Made by a program: the position numbers and the translations under genes. From assembly GCA_963744345.1 (NCBI GenBank), contig CAVUTD010000015.1, positions 1 to 64,000 of the forward strand: a DNA stretch of 64,000 bases, given 5' to 3'. Below the pieces are notes generated by a model. The model had not been told where the DNA came from and did not search any database. It saw only the letters and a program-made list of their open reading frames with translations. Shown here piece after piece: positions 37,392 through 47,197 of the stretch; the first letter of the stretch is position 1, and each line of letters starts with the position of its first letter. This DNA comes from DASTFP01 sp963744345 (GTDB lineage Bacteria > Verrucomicrobiota > Verrucomicrobiia > Chthoniobacterales > Terrimicrobiaceae).

Positions 37392-37801
37392 TTCTCCCGG
37401 AAAGGCGGCACAAACCGACGCATTCAATCCGCTACCCGCTCCGAGTTCGAGCTTGGATCGTACTGAGAAACCCGAGACTGAAATCGTTCGCCGGACGCGA
37501 TCCGAGAAGATGTAAGGGCGCGTCTCACTATGACCTTTACTGGAAGTCCGGACCAGTTGCTCAGGCCCTCGAAAGCTGATCCCCTTCTGCAAGAAAAACC
37601 TGTAATTTGGTCGAGCGTGACGTGTTGGCGGGCATATGATCATCGGCCATTCCAGTTCTGGTGCGGAAGCCTTGGCGGCTAAGGTCCCGGGAGCGCATGT
37701 ACCCGCTTTCGGTATCGTTCCCAGCGAAGTACGGCCGACGTTGCGCGTACGTGTCCCTGCACAGTTTTGAATTACGCTTAGGCTCGGGTAGCTTGAAATC
37801 G
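37392..37801. other. no gene seen
   Basis: Intergenic region. Open frames crossing it show no recognisable protein. Confidence 0.4.
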
Positions 37802-38527
37802 ATGACCACCATTAATGAAATCGCCCCCGACGTTTTCCGGATCTCTATTTATGTCCCGGACTTTGACATGCAGTTCAATCATTTCCTGGTGCGAGACGAG
37901 GAACCGTTACTCTTTCACGCAGGGTTGAAGTCGATGTTCCCGCCCTTGCGCGACGCTGTGGCCAAGCTCATCAATCCTTCAAGACTGCGGCATATCGCCT
38001 GGAGTCACTTCGAGTCCGACGAATGCGGAGGCCTTAATGAGTGGTTGCACCTCGCGCCCGATGCCCAACCGGTCTGCACTCTCGTCGGCAAGCTTGTGAG
38101 TGTGGATGATTTCTCGATCCGCCCTGCGCGGGGCATGACTCCCGACGATGTCCTGAGCACTGGTAAGTATCGTTATCGGTTCTATCGGTCGCCGCACATA
38201 CCTCATGGATGGGACGCGGGTGTGCTCTTTGAAGAAACGCGCAAGATGTTGTTTTGTTCCGACCTGTTTCATCATTTCGGCAACGTCGAAGCCGTCACCA
38301 CCTCGGATCTGATCGAACCGACGCGGAAAGCGATGCAGCGATTGCAACAAGGACCGCTGGCCGGCTACATGCCATACACCCGCCAGACTGAGGGAGTGCT
38401 GCGCTCGCTGGCGGATCTGAAGCCGGAACTGCTTGCCGTTATGCACGGTTCGTCCTACAGCGGATACGGTGACAAGTTGCTCATCGGCCTGGCTGGAGTC
38501 ATCAAAGAGAGCTTCGATCAAGTTTAA
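37802..38527 (+). CDS. ODP/metallo-beta-lactamase-fold protein (flavodiiron-like)
   Basis: From ATG 37802 (MTTINEIAPDVFRISIYVP) the 241-residue protein shows MQFNHFLVRDEEPLLFHAG. The motif SHFESDECGGLNEWL gives the HxExD pattern of the oxygen-binding diiron domain of flavodiiron proteins. LFCSDLFHHFG and LAVMHGSSY supply later ligands. No flavodoxin domain is attached. Possible roles are O2, NO or redox sensing, or a hydrolase-like activity. The frame is open to 37661, but those residues look non-coding. Confidence 0.75.
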   Translation: MTTINEIAPDVFRISIYVPDFDMQFNHFLVRDEEPLLFHAGLKSMFPPLRDAVAKLINPSRLRHIAWSHFESDECGGLNEWLHLAPDAQPVCTLVGKLVSVDDFSIRPARGMTPDDVLSTGKYRYRFYRSPHIPHGWDAGVLFEETRKMLFCSDLFHHFGNVEAVTTSDLIEPTRKAMQRLQQGPLAGYMPYTRQTEGVLRSLADLKPELLAVMHGSSYSGYGDKLLIGLAGVIKESFDQV

Positions 38528-38809
38528 ACGAGGCGCTGAAGCGATTCCCAGACAAGGTTAGCTTGTCCCGGTTGCACGCCTAATGGGACGGTCTCAACTC
38601 CGCTTTCCCAGTTTTCACGCTTCTGCGAGTTCAGAGCGTCGCAGATATCGGGACAGACCGACACCCGGAGTCGAATGAGACGGCGCGAAAAAACTAAGCT
38701 AACGTACAATACTGAGGATAAAAGGGCTTTACGCGCGTTTAAGTTGCAAGGTCGAGCAGCCGGCGCGTATACAGCAGAAAGGAGCACGCGTATAAAGCGT
38801 GAAGGGAGT
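38528..38809. other. intergenic, probable promoter region of the TIR gene
   Basis: No gene is seen. Translation of the following frame from 38675 gives non-protein-like residues until 38810. Confidence 0.4.
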
Positions 38810-38830
38810 ATGGTAGGATTGGATGCGCAA

Positions 38831-39946
38831 ATGAGCGAAACCAAGGAGCAGTCTTCGAACGGTAGCGCGATGCTTTTTGTGAGCTACTCCAGGAAGGATG
38901 AGGAAGTAGTTCGAGGCCTGATTGCCGACCTGGAAAAGACCCACCAGACGATCTGGTTGGACCGGGATCTCCGAGGCGGCGAACCATGGTGGCAGGAAAT
39001 CCTCGGGCGAATTCGCGAGAGTACCGTCTTCGTTTTCGCCCTATCTAATAGTTCACTCGGTTCGAAACCCTGCAGGGCAGAACTCGCCTATGCACGCGAA
39101 TTGGGCTTACCGATACTTCCCGTGCAGGTTGGCGCGGTCAACAATCTGCGAACTGCGCCAATCGCAGAGATCCAGATCGTTGACTACCGCGAGCGCACTG
39201 CGGCGAGCGGCATACATCTCGTCTCTGCGATTCATGATTTCTCGACGAGGCGGCGCGAGTTGCCTTCTCCGCTGCCCGAGCCCCCGCCAGTTCCCTTCGC
39301 GTACCTATTGCGGCTGAGATCAGCAATCGAGGGCGCTCAACTCTCCCCGGCTGAGCAAAGCGACCTTGTCGTTAGGCTGCGGGAGTGCCTTGAGACCGAG
39401 GAGGACCAGAGCGTTCACGAAGATGCCAAAGAGCTTCTGCGACTGCTCCGACGGCGCTCGGACGTAACTCATCGAAACGTCGGCGAAATCGACTCACTGC
39501 TAAGCAACAATGCGCAACTGCCGGCAGGGGACACGAGCGCTGCAGGTAAGCCTCAGCCGCCGGCGTCAACCGTGGAAAACGTGCATCCGAACCGTAGGTC
39601 GAGTTCCTCGATGGGAACGAACAAGTCGACTGCGACTGCTCCACCGGGTGTGCCCGCCACGATGCCTGCGGCCAAGTGGCAGCCTTCTCCACCGGATCCG
39701 GATATTGGCGTGTCGAAGGGGACGAACACGGAACGTAGTGGGAATGCCTTGTCTATCGCCGGGATCGTCTTAGGAGTGCTCGCAGTGTTCTTCCTTCCGA
39801 TTATCTTCGGGCCGGCTGGCATCGTTTGTGCGGCAATGGGGCGATCGAAGAAGCAGCGGTTGGCCAACGTGGCACTCGGTGTCTCAATCGGGGGAACAAT
39901 CTTGGGCTTCATCTTTGGCGTGCTGCTCGTCCTCTCGTATTCCTAA
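38831..39946 (+). CDS. TIR-domain protein with C-terminal membrane segments
   Basis: The N-terminal ~130 residues are a TIR domain: AMLFVSYSRKDEEVV, IWLDRDLRGGEPWWQEI, VFVFALSNSS and KPCRAELAYARELGLPILPV. E84 sits at the position of the catalytic Glu of NAD-cleaving TIR domains. A helical middle and a Ser/Pro-rich linker follow. The last ~70 residues are a DUF4190-like pair of membrane helices (LSIAGIVLGVLAVFFLPIIF, VALGVSIGGTILGFIFGVLL). Bacterial TIR proteins often degrade NAD+ during phage defence; membrane anchoring by this module is unusual. ATG 38831 is chosen, though 38810 is possible. A broken nuclease gene follows on the same strand. Confidence 0.8.
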   Translation: MSETKEQSSNGSAMLFVSYSRKDEEVVRGLIADLEKTHQTIWLDRDLRGGEPWWQEILGRIRESTVFVFALSNSSLGSKPCRAELAYARELGLPILPVQVGAVNNLRTAPIAEIQIVDYRERTAASGIHLVSAIHDFSTRRRELPSPLPEPPPVPFAYLLRLRSAIEGAQLSPAEQSDLVVRLRECLETEEDQSVHEDAKELLRLLRRRSDVTHRNVGEIDSLLSNNAQLPAGDTSAAGKPQPPASTVENVHPNRRSSSSMGTNKSTATAPPGVPATMPAAKWQPSPPDPDIGVSKGTNTERSGNALSIAGIVLGVLAVFFLPIIFGPAGIVCAAMGRSKKQRLANVALGVSIGGTILGFIFGVLLVLSYS

Positions 39947-40159
39947 TGAGTTCATTCTCCTTCTCGGGGCCACGGTGGAAGAGAAGAATCCTCTTTTGCG
40001 GGAACCGCTCTTATTCCGAGAAATTCACTCTTCGTTGCGAATTCTGCAGAATTGAGCCTTGCGTTCTTATTTGGATCGCTCCGGACCCGCTCTAACCAAA
40101 GCCTTCGACCGATTATGCGCTCTTTCTGTGGAGTCTATCTGTCTGCATTTGTCACCGAA

Positions 40160-41124
40160 AAAGATGATTGCGTCGACCGATCAATTGCGTGCGCACATAC
40201 CTGCCTCGCCGGGCATTGAACTTGAAGCCACGAGCGGCAGTCCCGAGAGATTACAACGACCGCAATGGGTATCTGCCTGACTTTCTCGACGAGGGAAGCG
40301 ACTTCCTAGTGCCGCTGCCACTGTTCAGGGTTGAAGACGATCTTCTTAGAGTCGAGGGAGCGCCTAAGGAAAGCCCATTTGAGCTGCGATACCAAAACTT
40401 CAGCGTTGCCATGAGCCGATCCCGTCGGTTTTGCTGCAATCACGGGTGTCAATATCGACGGCAGCGCCCATTTTTTTCGTCCCAAGCGCCCGGGCTGGAA
40501 GATAGACCCGCGCATTCCCAAGGAAGCTCAAGTAGGTGGCCCGGAACTTTATGTGTCGATCGTGTTCGATCGAGGACATATGGTTCGCCGGCTCGATCCC
40601 ATATGGGGCATAGAAAGCGCCGCTCGCTTGGCCAACGCGGACACCCATCATTACACCAATTCCTGCCCCCAGGTGCATCCGTTCAATGATATGACGTGGG
40701 GCGACCTGGAAGACTGGATTCTCTCGCAGGAGCGGAGCCGCGAGAGCAAGGGGTCTGTCTTTACCGGTCCAATCTTTCAAACTCCGATCCCGTGTATGAA
40801 GGGGTGAAGGTCCCAGTGGAATTCTATAAAGTAGTTGTCGTGGTGGATGATGACAAAGACCAGTTGAGCGTAACCGCATTCCAGATGGATCAATCCGGTG
40901 TGATGCCGCCGCAGGCGGGGGCGCGTGCGCCTATCGACCCCGGACGCTTTTCCGTCGACCAAATAACTTTGGCGGATTTGGAGGAACGTTCAGGCCTCGA
41001 TTTCGGCAAGCTCAAGGATTTCGACGTATTAGCGGCGCAGCCAATACCAAAGTCCCTCTTGAGAGATACCCGCCTGCGTCTGCCCTTGACGGCTGCCCGA
41101 GACGTCGTGCTGTGGGCTCCTTGA
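40160..41124 (+). pseudogene. DNA/RNA non-specific endonuclease (NUC family), frameshifted
   Basis: Three frames combine. The first gives VPRDYNDRNGYLPDFLDEG and SPFELRYQNFSVAMSRSRR; the second VSIVFDRGHMVRRLD, with catalytic His of DRGH, and HHYTNSCPQVHPFND, with the metal-binding Asn. The third gives VPVEFYKVVVVVDDD onward. Shifts lie near 40430 and 40780. All catalytic residues are in the middle frame, so the enzyme was once active. NUC nucleases degrade DNA and RNA and serve as toxins or defence effectors. It lies ~210 bases after the TIR gene on the same strand. Confidence 0.75.
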
Positions 41125-41647
41125 TGCGGCTCGGATCCTGAGAATGGGTCAGTTCATCTGCGATTATTGAACTTCCAAGTTAACATGGTGGCGCGGGCGT
41201 CGAACGGGAGTAAACTCGTCGTTTTGCGCGTCAGCTTCAGAACCTTGAGTTGTAGGTCAAGCGCCAGCAGCCAGAACGGCGAATTCTTGACTTCTTAGTC
41301 AATCACTAACCGCGATTAGCTTGAAACTGGAGGACTCCCAACCCCTCTCTGGTACACGCGATATTTCGCGCAGCCTGTATTAGCATACGTCAGAAATAGG
41401 ACAATCAACGTGTACGTTGCCTGATATGTTGACGTTGTTTTGCCCTCTTTTCGAATCTGGTCGCCAAGAGTTTCATTGGATTATGGCATATCGGGCAATT
41501 GCACGATCGCATGGACCTATGTCAAGCGGTCTTCGCGCTTTGTGATGTCCGCTCGCACAGCCGAAAGCTTAGCAGTTGTCTCGACAGCTTGTGCCCTATC
41601 GATTTTAGAATACTTCTTGATTGAAGAGTTCGCATCTGTAACCGGGC
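41125..41647. other. no gene seen
   Basis: About 520 bases of lower-GC sequence between the nuclease remnant and gluQ. A frame reaching 41667 shows no known domain. The gluQ promoter is expected here. Confidence 0.4.
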
Positions 41648-42508
41648 GTGACTTCTCCTTCCAATGATACCGCTATTCGCGCAGGGATTCCCTATCGCGG
41701 CCGGATTGCTCCAACGCCTACGGGTCATCTCCATCTGGGACATGCGGCGACTTTTCTGACGGCCTACGAGCGGGCCGCCAAGGCCCGAGGAGTTACGGTT
41801 CTTCGGATTGAAGATCTCGATCCCCATCGATGCAAGCGGGACTATGCGGAGGCGGTCATTGAGGACTTGAGATGGCTTGGAATCGAGTGGCAGGAAGGAC
41901 CGTATTACCAAAGCCAGCGCAGGGAGTTTTACCTCGAAGCATGGCGCGGGCTTCGCGACGGGGGCTTTATCTATCCGTGCATTCGTTCCCGAAGGGACGT
42001 TGCGCAGGCCGCGATCGCTTGTCATGACGAGGGCCCGATTTTTCCGGTTGAGTGGCGGACGCCGACTGCGAAAGCAATGGAATTTGAGAAGCCAGAGGGT
42101 GCTAACTGGAGGTTTCGGGTTCCGGATGGCGAGGTAATCGGCTTTCTTGACGGAAATTGTGGCTCTATTCGTCGGACAGCTCTGCGGGACTTTGGTGATT
42201 TCCTGCTTTGGAATCGCGAGAACATCCCGGCCTACGAACTAGCTGTCGTGGTGGACGATCTCGCCATGGGTGTTACGGAGATTGTTCGCGGGGAAGATTT
42301 GCTGACCTCAACCGCACGGCAGATTCTCATCTATCGGGCCTTGGGCGTCGCGCCGCCGGCGTTCTTTCACTGTCCGCTCGTCCTTGACAAGAGTGGACGC
42401 CGCTTGGCGAAGCGCGACGGCTCTCTCAGCCTCAGGGCGTTGCGCGAGCGAGGTCGTTCGGCCGAGTGGATCAAAGCGCGAGCGAAGGCACACACAGCGA
42501 GAAGTTGA
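41648..42508 (+). CDS. gluQ: glutamyl-Q tRNA(Asp) synthetase
   Basis: This 286-residue protein is the catalytic domain of a class I glutamyl-tRNA synthetase without the anticodon-binding part. It has HLGH at residues 29-32 (HIGH motif), LRIEDLDPHRC, zinc-site cysteines around YPCIRS and a nearby CH, VVVDDLAMGVTEIVRGEDLL, and a KMSKS variant RLAKRDGS at ~252-259. GluQRS attaches glutamate to queuosine at position 34 of tRNA-Asp. Length and motifs are normal, and it stands alone. Confidence 0.92.
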   Translation: MTSPSNDTAIRAGIPYRGRIAPTPTGHLHLGHAATFLTAYERAAKARGVTVLRIEDLDPHRCKRDYAEAVIEDLRWLGIEWQEGPYYQSQRREFYLEAWRGLRDGGFIYPCIRSRRDVAQAAIACHDEGPIFPVEWRTPTAKAMEFEKPEGANWRFRVPDGEVIGFLDGNCGSIRRTALRDFGDFLLWNRENIPAYELAVVVDDLAMGVTEIVRGEDLLTSTARQILIYRALGVAPPAFFHCPLVLDKSGRRLAKRDGSLSLRALRERGRSAEWIKARAKAHTARS

Positions 42509-42589
42509 TTGTTGATAGTTGGGTTTGATGGTGGTTCGAGGGAGAGGAGTTCTCGTTGGCGCGCTGGCCTATCAACCATCGACTATCAA

Positions 42590-43100
42590 CGCTGCAGCGA
42601 CCACTTCAGCGCGGCGATCTTCGAGCGGTCTCTTCCGCATTCCGCGGCTATTGAATGCAGAGATGCGGAAAAAGCCTTCGCCTGCGCCGCCAAAGCCGCT
42701 GCCGGGGGTGATAGCGATGTTTGCTTCGTTCAGGAACTCGATCGCACATCGCCCAGCTTGTGGCGATTTGAGGACCTCGCACCCAGAAATAGGGGCGTTG
42801 ACACCGCCGTAAACGGTCAGATCGTTCCGAATCACCGCCTCTCGAAGAATCCCGGCGTTTCCCATGTAGTGGGAAACCAAGGACGTGACTTCAGATTTTC
42901 CTTCATCGGAATACAGAGCCTCTGCCGCGCGCTGAGTGACAAACGAGACGCCGTTGAACTTTGTGCTGAAGCGACGGTTCCAAAGCGGGTGGAGGGGGCG
43001 TTTTTCGCCCGTGCGGTCTGACACTCCAGATCTTTGGCACCACTGTGAAAGCCCAGCGAACGCTGGTGAATCCGCCGTTCTTTGAAAAGCTGCGAAACTC
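42590..43100 (-). pseudogene. dapL: LL-diaminopimelate aminotransferase, C-terminal remnant
   Basis: LHPLWNRRFSTKFNGVSFVT, LYSDEGKSEVTSLVSHYMGN, LTVYGGVNAPISGCEVLKSP and GSGFGGAGEGFFRISAFNSR are characteristic of DapL, the PLP enzyme of the diaminopimelate shortcut to lysine and cell wall. The upstream part changes frame (RRIHQRSLGFHSGAKDLECQ). The PLP-lysine region and the N-terminal half are absent. A second, intact copy must exist elsewhere if the pathway is used. Confidence 0.7.
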
Positions 43101-43109
43101 GATAGTGCA

Positions 43110-43562
43110 TTGGCGAGCGTCGGCGATTTCCTAGTTGTTACGCCCGCAACGCAGGCCAACGCCACGTTGGGTCAGGCATATTCATTGTGTAGTGTGGTCC
43201 GCGGATCGAGTGAATTTGCACAGCAAAAGCTTGGCGGCGCGAAGGTGATTCTCGCCACAGTCACGAGAGGGGATGCGATGAGCGCGGTGCTGGATGGTTT
43301 GGGAATCAACGGGACTCTTATTGTGGTCGGCGCGGCGGATTCAATCCAGGTTTCGCCGATGCTGTTGCTTTCCCGACGGCGATCGGTGAAGGGCTCGTAC
43401 TCCGGCACCGCGATTGATTCGCAGGACACCCTCGAGTTCAGCGTGCTGGCCGGCGTGCGCTCGATGAACGAGACCTATCCGCTGGAAAAGTGGCGGAAGC
43501 TTACGAGCGCATGATGAGCGGCAAAGCTCGCTTCCGCCTAGTGCTTCAAACCGGCAATAAAT
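43110..43562 (+). pseudogene. zinc alcohol dehydrogenase, C-terminal fragment
   Basis: LGGAKVILATVTRGDAMSAV, GLGINGTLIVVGAADSIQVS and VLAGVRSMNETYPLEKW are the nucleotide-binding and C-terminal part of a medium-chain alcohol dehydrogenase. Near 43495 a frameshift separates the end (ERMMSGKARFRLVLQTG-like in another frame). The zinc-binding N-terminus is missing. It precedes an intact alcohol dehydrogenase of a different subgroup. Confidence 0.65.
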
Positions 43563-43724
43563 AGCCATCTGGGAGTTGCCTAATGCTCACGGTGAAACGA
43601 CTCGCACTTCGAGGCTCGTATCGCGCCTTGGCTTGCCAACTCGCTGGTTCCTAGGGCGAACTTGACGTTCTTTCGCCGGCTTCCATAATCCCCAAATCAT
43701 TCAACCCGCTGCATCGTTTCGACC

Positions 43725-44777
43725 ATGAGCACCAGATCCTACGCCGCACAGACAGCTACTTCACCGCTGGCCCCATTTTCCCTGCAACGCCGCGACCCGC
43801 TACCAAATGATGTTCTGATCGAGATCCTTTATTGCGGTGTCTGTCATTCCGACCTTCATCAGGCCCGCGACGAGTGGCGCAATACCGTTTTTCCCTGCGT
43901 GCCCGGGCACGAGATTGTCGGGCGAGTCCTGAAGGTGGGCCGCAACGTGACGAAATTGAAGGAGGGTGAGCTTGCCGCTGTGGGTGTTATGGTCGATTCC
44001 TGCCGCACCTGTCCAAGCTGTCAGGACGGCTTCCAACAGTACTGCGAACAGTCTCCCATCTTCACTTACAACAGCCCGGACAAGCACTCGGGCGGAGTGA
44101 CGTATGGTGGCTACTCTGAGGCCATCGTGGTACACGAGGCGTTCACGCTAAAGCTCTCGGCGAAGGCGGATCTCGCGGCTACGGCCCCGTTGCTCTGTGC
44201 CGGCATCACGACCTATTCACCGCTCCGCCATTGGAAAATCGGGAAAGGGCACAAAGTCGGGATTGTTGGTTTAGGCGGACTCGGACACATGGGCGTGAAG
44301 TTCGCCCACGCCTTCGGAGCGCATGTTGTGGTGTTCACGACTTCGCCCGGCAAAACTGCCGATGCGCTCCGACTGGGAGCTGACGAGGTGGTGGTCTCGA
44401 AAAACGAAGACGAAATGAAGAAGCATCTCCTCAGCTTCGATTTTATCCTCGATGCCGTATCCGCCGAGCACGATATCAACGCTTATCTGAGCCTGCTTAA
44501 ACTCGATGGAACGCTGACGCTCGTTGGCGCTCCGGCAGAACCGCTCCCCGTCGCCGCGGTAAATCTACGCCTGCCACGCCGTCAGTTCGCCGGGTCCGCC
44601 ATCGGCGGTATCGCTGAAACGCAGGAGATGCTCGACTTCTGTGCGGAGCGCGGAATCGTCAGCGACATCGAAATGATCGGGATCCAGCAGGTAAACGAAG
44701 CCTACGATCGCCTTCTAAAGAGCGATGTGAAATATCGTTTCGTCATCGATATGGCCTCTCTCAAGCAGCAGGGGTAG
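43725..44777 (+). CDS. zinc-dependent alcohol dehydrogenase (cinnamyl-alcohol/YahK type)
   Basis: This 350-residue protein carries catalytic zinc ligands in GVCHSDLHQARDEW and GHEIVG, structural zinc cysteines in DSCRTCPSCQDGFQQYC, and the Rossmann motif VGIVGLGGLGHMGVKFAHAF. This is the NADP-dependent cinnamyl-alcohol-dehydrogenase-like group, which reduces many aldehydes. It is complete, with normal length. An IS1595-type element has inserted 57 bases beyond its stop. Confidence 0.9.
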   Translation: MSTRSYAAQTATSPLAPFSLQRRDPLPNDVLIEILYCGVCHSDLHQARDEWRNTVFPCVPGHEIVGRVLKVGRNVTKLKEGELAAVGVMVDSCRTCPSCQDGFQQYCEQSPIFTYNSPDKHSGGVTYGGYSEAIVVHEAFTLKLSAKADLAATAPLLCAGITTYSPLRHWKIGKGHKVGIVGLGGLGHMGVKFAHAFGAHVVVFTTSPGKTADALRLGADEVVVSKNEDEMKKHLLSFDFILDAVSAEHDINAYLSLLKLDGTLTLVGAPAEPLPVAAVNLRLPRRQFAGSAIGGIAETQEMLDFCAERGIVSDIEMIGIQQVNEAYDRLLKSDVKYRFVIDMASLKQQG

Positions 44778-44834
44778 ACCCGCAACCGGCCGTCCTGCCA
44801 TCGGGTTCGTCATTACGCAGAGGTTGTGTTTCTT

Positions 44835-45573
44835 GGGGTCTTTCCTAGATTACACAGTAAGGAGCTGTATAAGCAATTGGAAAACAGTGAGAAACAGATA
44901 TTTGAAGCGGGCGCACGTTTCGGAGCGGGAATTTCGACAGGTTTTGAAGATGTATTGCGCGGATGTTGGAGCACTGACAGCAAGTAAATTGACGGGCTTA
45001 AACAAGAATACCACGCATCGTCTTTACGGGTTGCTGCGGGCTCGCGTGCTGGAAATGGCCAAAGGCGAAGCCGCTCCTTTTACTGGAAGCGTCGAGGTGG
45101 ATGAAAGCAATTTCGGGCCGCGTCGAGTGCGCGGGCGCCGAGGCCGAGGATCGGGCCGAAAAGTTGCTGTCATCGGTCTGCTCAAGAGGAAGGGAAAAGT
45201 CTTCTGCTCTCCGGTCATGAACTGCTCGAAGGCTGAATTGATCGAGGTGATCCGCGGCCAGGTGCTTCCCCGCAAGAGCACGATCTACACCGATGGCTGG
45301 CGCGCCTACGACGGATTGGTGCTGGAAGGCTATAAGCACCATCGCATCCACCATCACGACAATGAATTTGCCAGAAAGCATCGTCATATCAACGGCATTG
45401 AGTCCTTCTGGAGCTACGCCAAACTGCGCCTGGCAAAGCTTCGCGGCGTTCGCTGGGAGTACTTCTATGACCACCTCAAAGAAACCGAATGGCGCTTCAA
45501 TCATCGCCATGATAACCTCTTCAACCTCCTCATCACTAACCTCGGCTCCTCACCTCTAATCTAGGAAAGACCC
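44835..45573 (+). mobile_element. complete IS1595-family insertion sequence
   Basis: A perfect 17-bp inverted repeat, gggtctttcctagatta at 44836-44852 and its complement at 45557-45573, bounds one transposase gene. The six bases tttctt occur on both outer sides (44829-44834 and 45574-45579) and may be part of the target duplication. The element is ~740 bp and intact, so the insertion is probably recent. Confidence 0.85.
44887..45564 (+). CDS. IS1595-family transposase
   Basis: A protein of about 225 residues with the ISXO2-like DDE domain: SVEVDESNFGPRR (first Asp), STIYTDGWRAYDGL (second Asp), and HINGIESFWSYAKLRL (the N/E pair of the third catalytic site). The frame is open from 44824, but that lies outside the terminal repeat. 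GTG 44887 (RNRYLKRAHVSEREFRQVLK) is a natural start. All catalytic residues are present. Confidence 0.85.
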   Translation: MRNRYLKRAHVSEREFRQVLKMYCADVGALTASKLTGLNKNTTHRLYGLLRARVLEMAKGEAAPFTGSVEVDESNFGPRRVRGRRGRGSGRKVAVIGLLKRKGKVFCSPVMNCSKAELIEVIRGQVLPRKSTIYTDGWRAYDGLVLEGYKHHRIHHHDNEFARKHRHINGIESFWSYAKLRLAKLRGVRWEYFYDHLKETEWRFNHRHDNLFNLLITNLGSSPLI

Positions 45574-45757
45574 TTTCTTTTAATTGTTGCCGAAATAAAA
45601 TCGAAGTCCGGGCTGTCAAAAAAGATTTCAAACGTGTTTCTCCTTTGAAGCCACTCGCGCTCTGCAGCGGGGGCGATCCGTGGACAGTATGGAGGTGGGG
45701 GTCGAGCGGGAACGCGAGGCTCTTCTACTCAGGATCGAGACACATCGCTCCAAGCTG

Positions 45758-46732
45758 CTAAGCGTCTCCGTATTGTAGGTAGTCAACATCCTCCTTCGAT
45801 AGCTTGGTGTCTGCACAAGCAATGCTGTCCTTCAAATCCGCCAATGTTTTTGGACCGATCAGGGCAAATACGGTGAAGGGTTGGTTGATCAGGTAGCCGA
45901 GGACGATTTGCCCCACCGAAAAGCCGTGTTTCTGTTGAAGGCGACGTATGCGCTGAAAGCGGTCTCGATTTTCCTGATGATCAAAGAGAACTCGTACTCG
46001 AGCATCGGGAGGAAGCTTGTCCAACGTGTTTTGTTCAAGCCGTCGAAAGTAACCGCTCGCCTGCGCCAAGTAGGCAAATGCCGAAAGGTTATGCTTAATG
46101 TGCCACTGGACAAACGACTCGTCGACGAAAGCCCACGTTGGATCGGCTCGCTGCACGTCGGGCTTGGCGAGGCTCCACATGTTCTGACTCGCGAGAAAGC
46201 CCTCGATTCCTAGGCGCTCCGCGGCGAGTCGGGCATCTTCCGCCCTTGATTGTGTCCAATTGGAAAACCCAGCGTGTTTGATCTTCCCTGCCTTGCGGAA
46301 GGCTTCAAGCGATTCGAGAATAGCTTCCACGGGGTAGCCAGGAGAATCCCGGTGCAGCCAATAAAGGTCGATACATTCAACGCCCAACCGCTGAAGACTC
46401 GAATCCAGATCCGCTTGAATTTCCGCCTCGGATAGCCGCGGAACGTCCATCGACTCAAGTTTTGGATGTGCCCCCTTCGTGGACAGCACCACCTGATCAC
46501 GAACGTGACGCTCCCGTAACCACTCTCCAATGACCTTTTCGCTTTGGTGTTCCCCGCCGGGAATCCAGCTCGCATAAATCTCAGCCGTGTCGATCACATT
46601 ACCGCCCGCCTCCAGGTAACAGTCCATCAGTTCCATAGATAGGTTACGACTTATGGTCGACCCAAAAGAGTCTGTTCCCAAGGCGAGAGTCGAAGCGAAA
46701 AGGTCGGTTTTCGGAATGTTAATTTTATTCAT
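45758..46732 (-). CDS. aldo/keto reductase
   Basis: This 324-residue TIM-barrel reductase has VIDTAEIYASW (catalytic Asp and Tyr), VVLSTKGAHP (Lys), IDLYWLHRDSP (His) and a C-terminal NADPH-binding region (GYLINQPFTVFALIGPKTLA). It reduces aldehydes or sugars with NADPH. It is a single gene between the IS element and the porin remnant. A sugar-related substrate is possible from context only. Confidence 0.88.
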   Translation of the reverse strand: MNKINIPKTDLFASTLALGTDSFGSTISRNLSMELMDCYLEAGGNVIDTAEIYASWIPGGEHQSEKVIGEWLRERHVRDQVVLSTKGAHPKLESMDVPRLSEAEIQADLDSSLQRLGVECIDLYWLHRDSPGYPVEAILESLEAFRKAGKIKHAGFSNWTQSRAEDARLAAERLGIEGFLASQNMWSLAKPDVQRADPTWAFVDESFVQWHIKHNLSAFAYLAQASGYFRRLEQNTLDKLPPDARVRVLFDHQENRDRFQRIRRLQQKHGFSVGQIVLGYLINQPFTVFALIGPKTLADLKDSIACADTKLSKEDVDYLQYGDA

Positions 46733-47197
46733 AGAGGAGCAGATAGAAGGCTTAAGAGAGGGCGCATTTCCGCATGATCCATCTCCAAGCTTGAGCCTTA
46801 TGGTCGCTCATCGGTCTCTATGCGTCCATCCTTCCGTACCTCGTTTACGCACATTCGGCTCGAAGCCGGCAACTTATGGTCGGGTCGGACGCCGCGACCT
46901 GCGCGATGGTCGCGGCGACGCTCGAGCGCCGTCTCGTTCAGCTTCTAAACTTATCTTCTTTAATCGGTTCGGTGGTTTAGCCGTACGGATTGACGTGTCG
47001 CCACCTCAGCGGCGATAGGGCCCTGAGGTCAACCGCAGTGAGGCGGCTTTGCCACTCTGGCTCGGCGAGTAGTTGCCGAATCATCAGAGTGTTCACATAT
47101 AAGGCTGATTTGAAGCAAATCGTGGCCCAGCACCCCTTCGATCATGGCGGCGGTACTCACGTGTGGTTTTCCTTGGGCGGTCCGATTGTCAGCGTCT
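46733..47197. other. no gene seen
   Basis: About 460 bases between the reductase start and the porin remnant's end. No coding sequence was recognised. Confidence 0.45.

Noticed and set aside
42519..43021. plus-strand frames across the DapL remnant
   Set aside because: Residues are non-protein-like. The minus strand carries unmistakable DapL blocks, so the plus frames are shadows.
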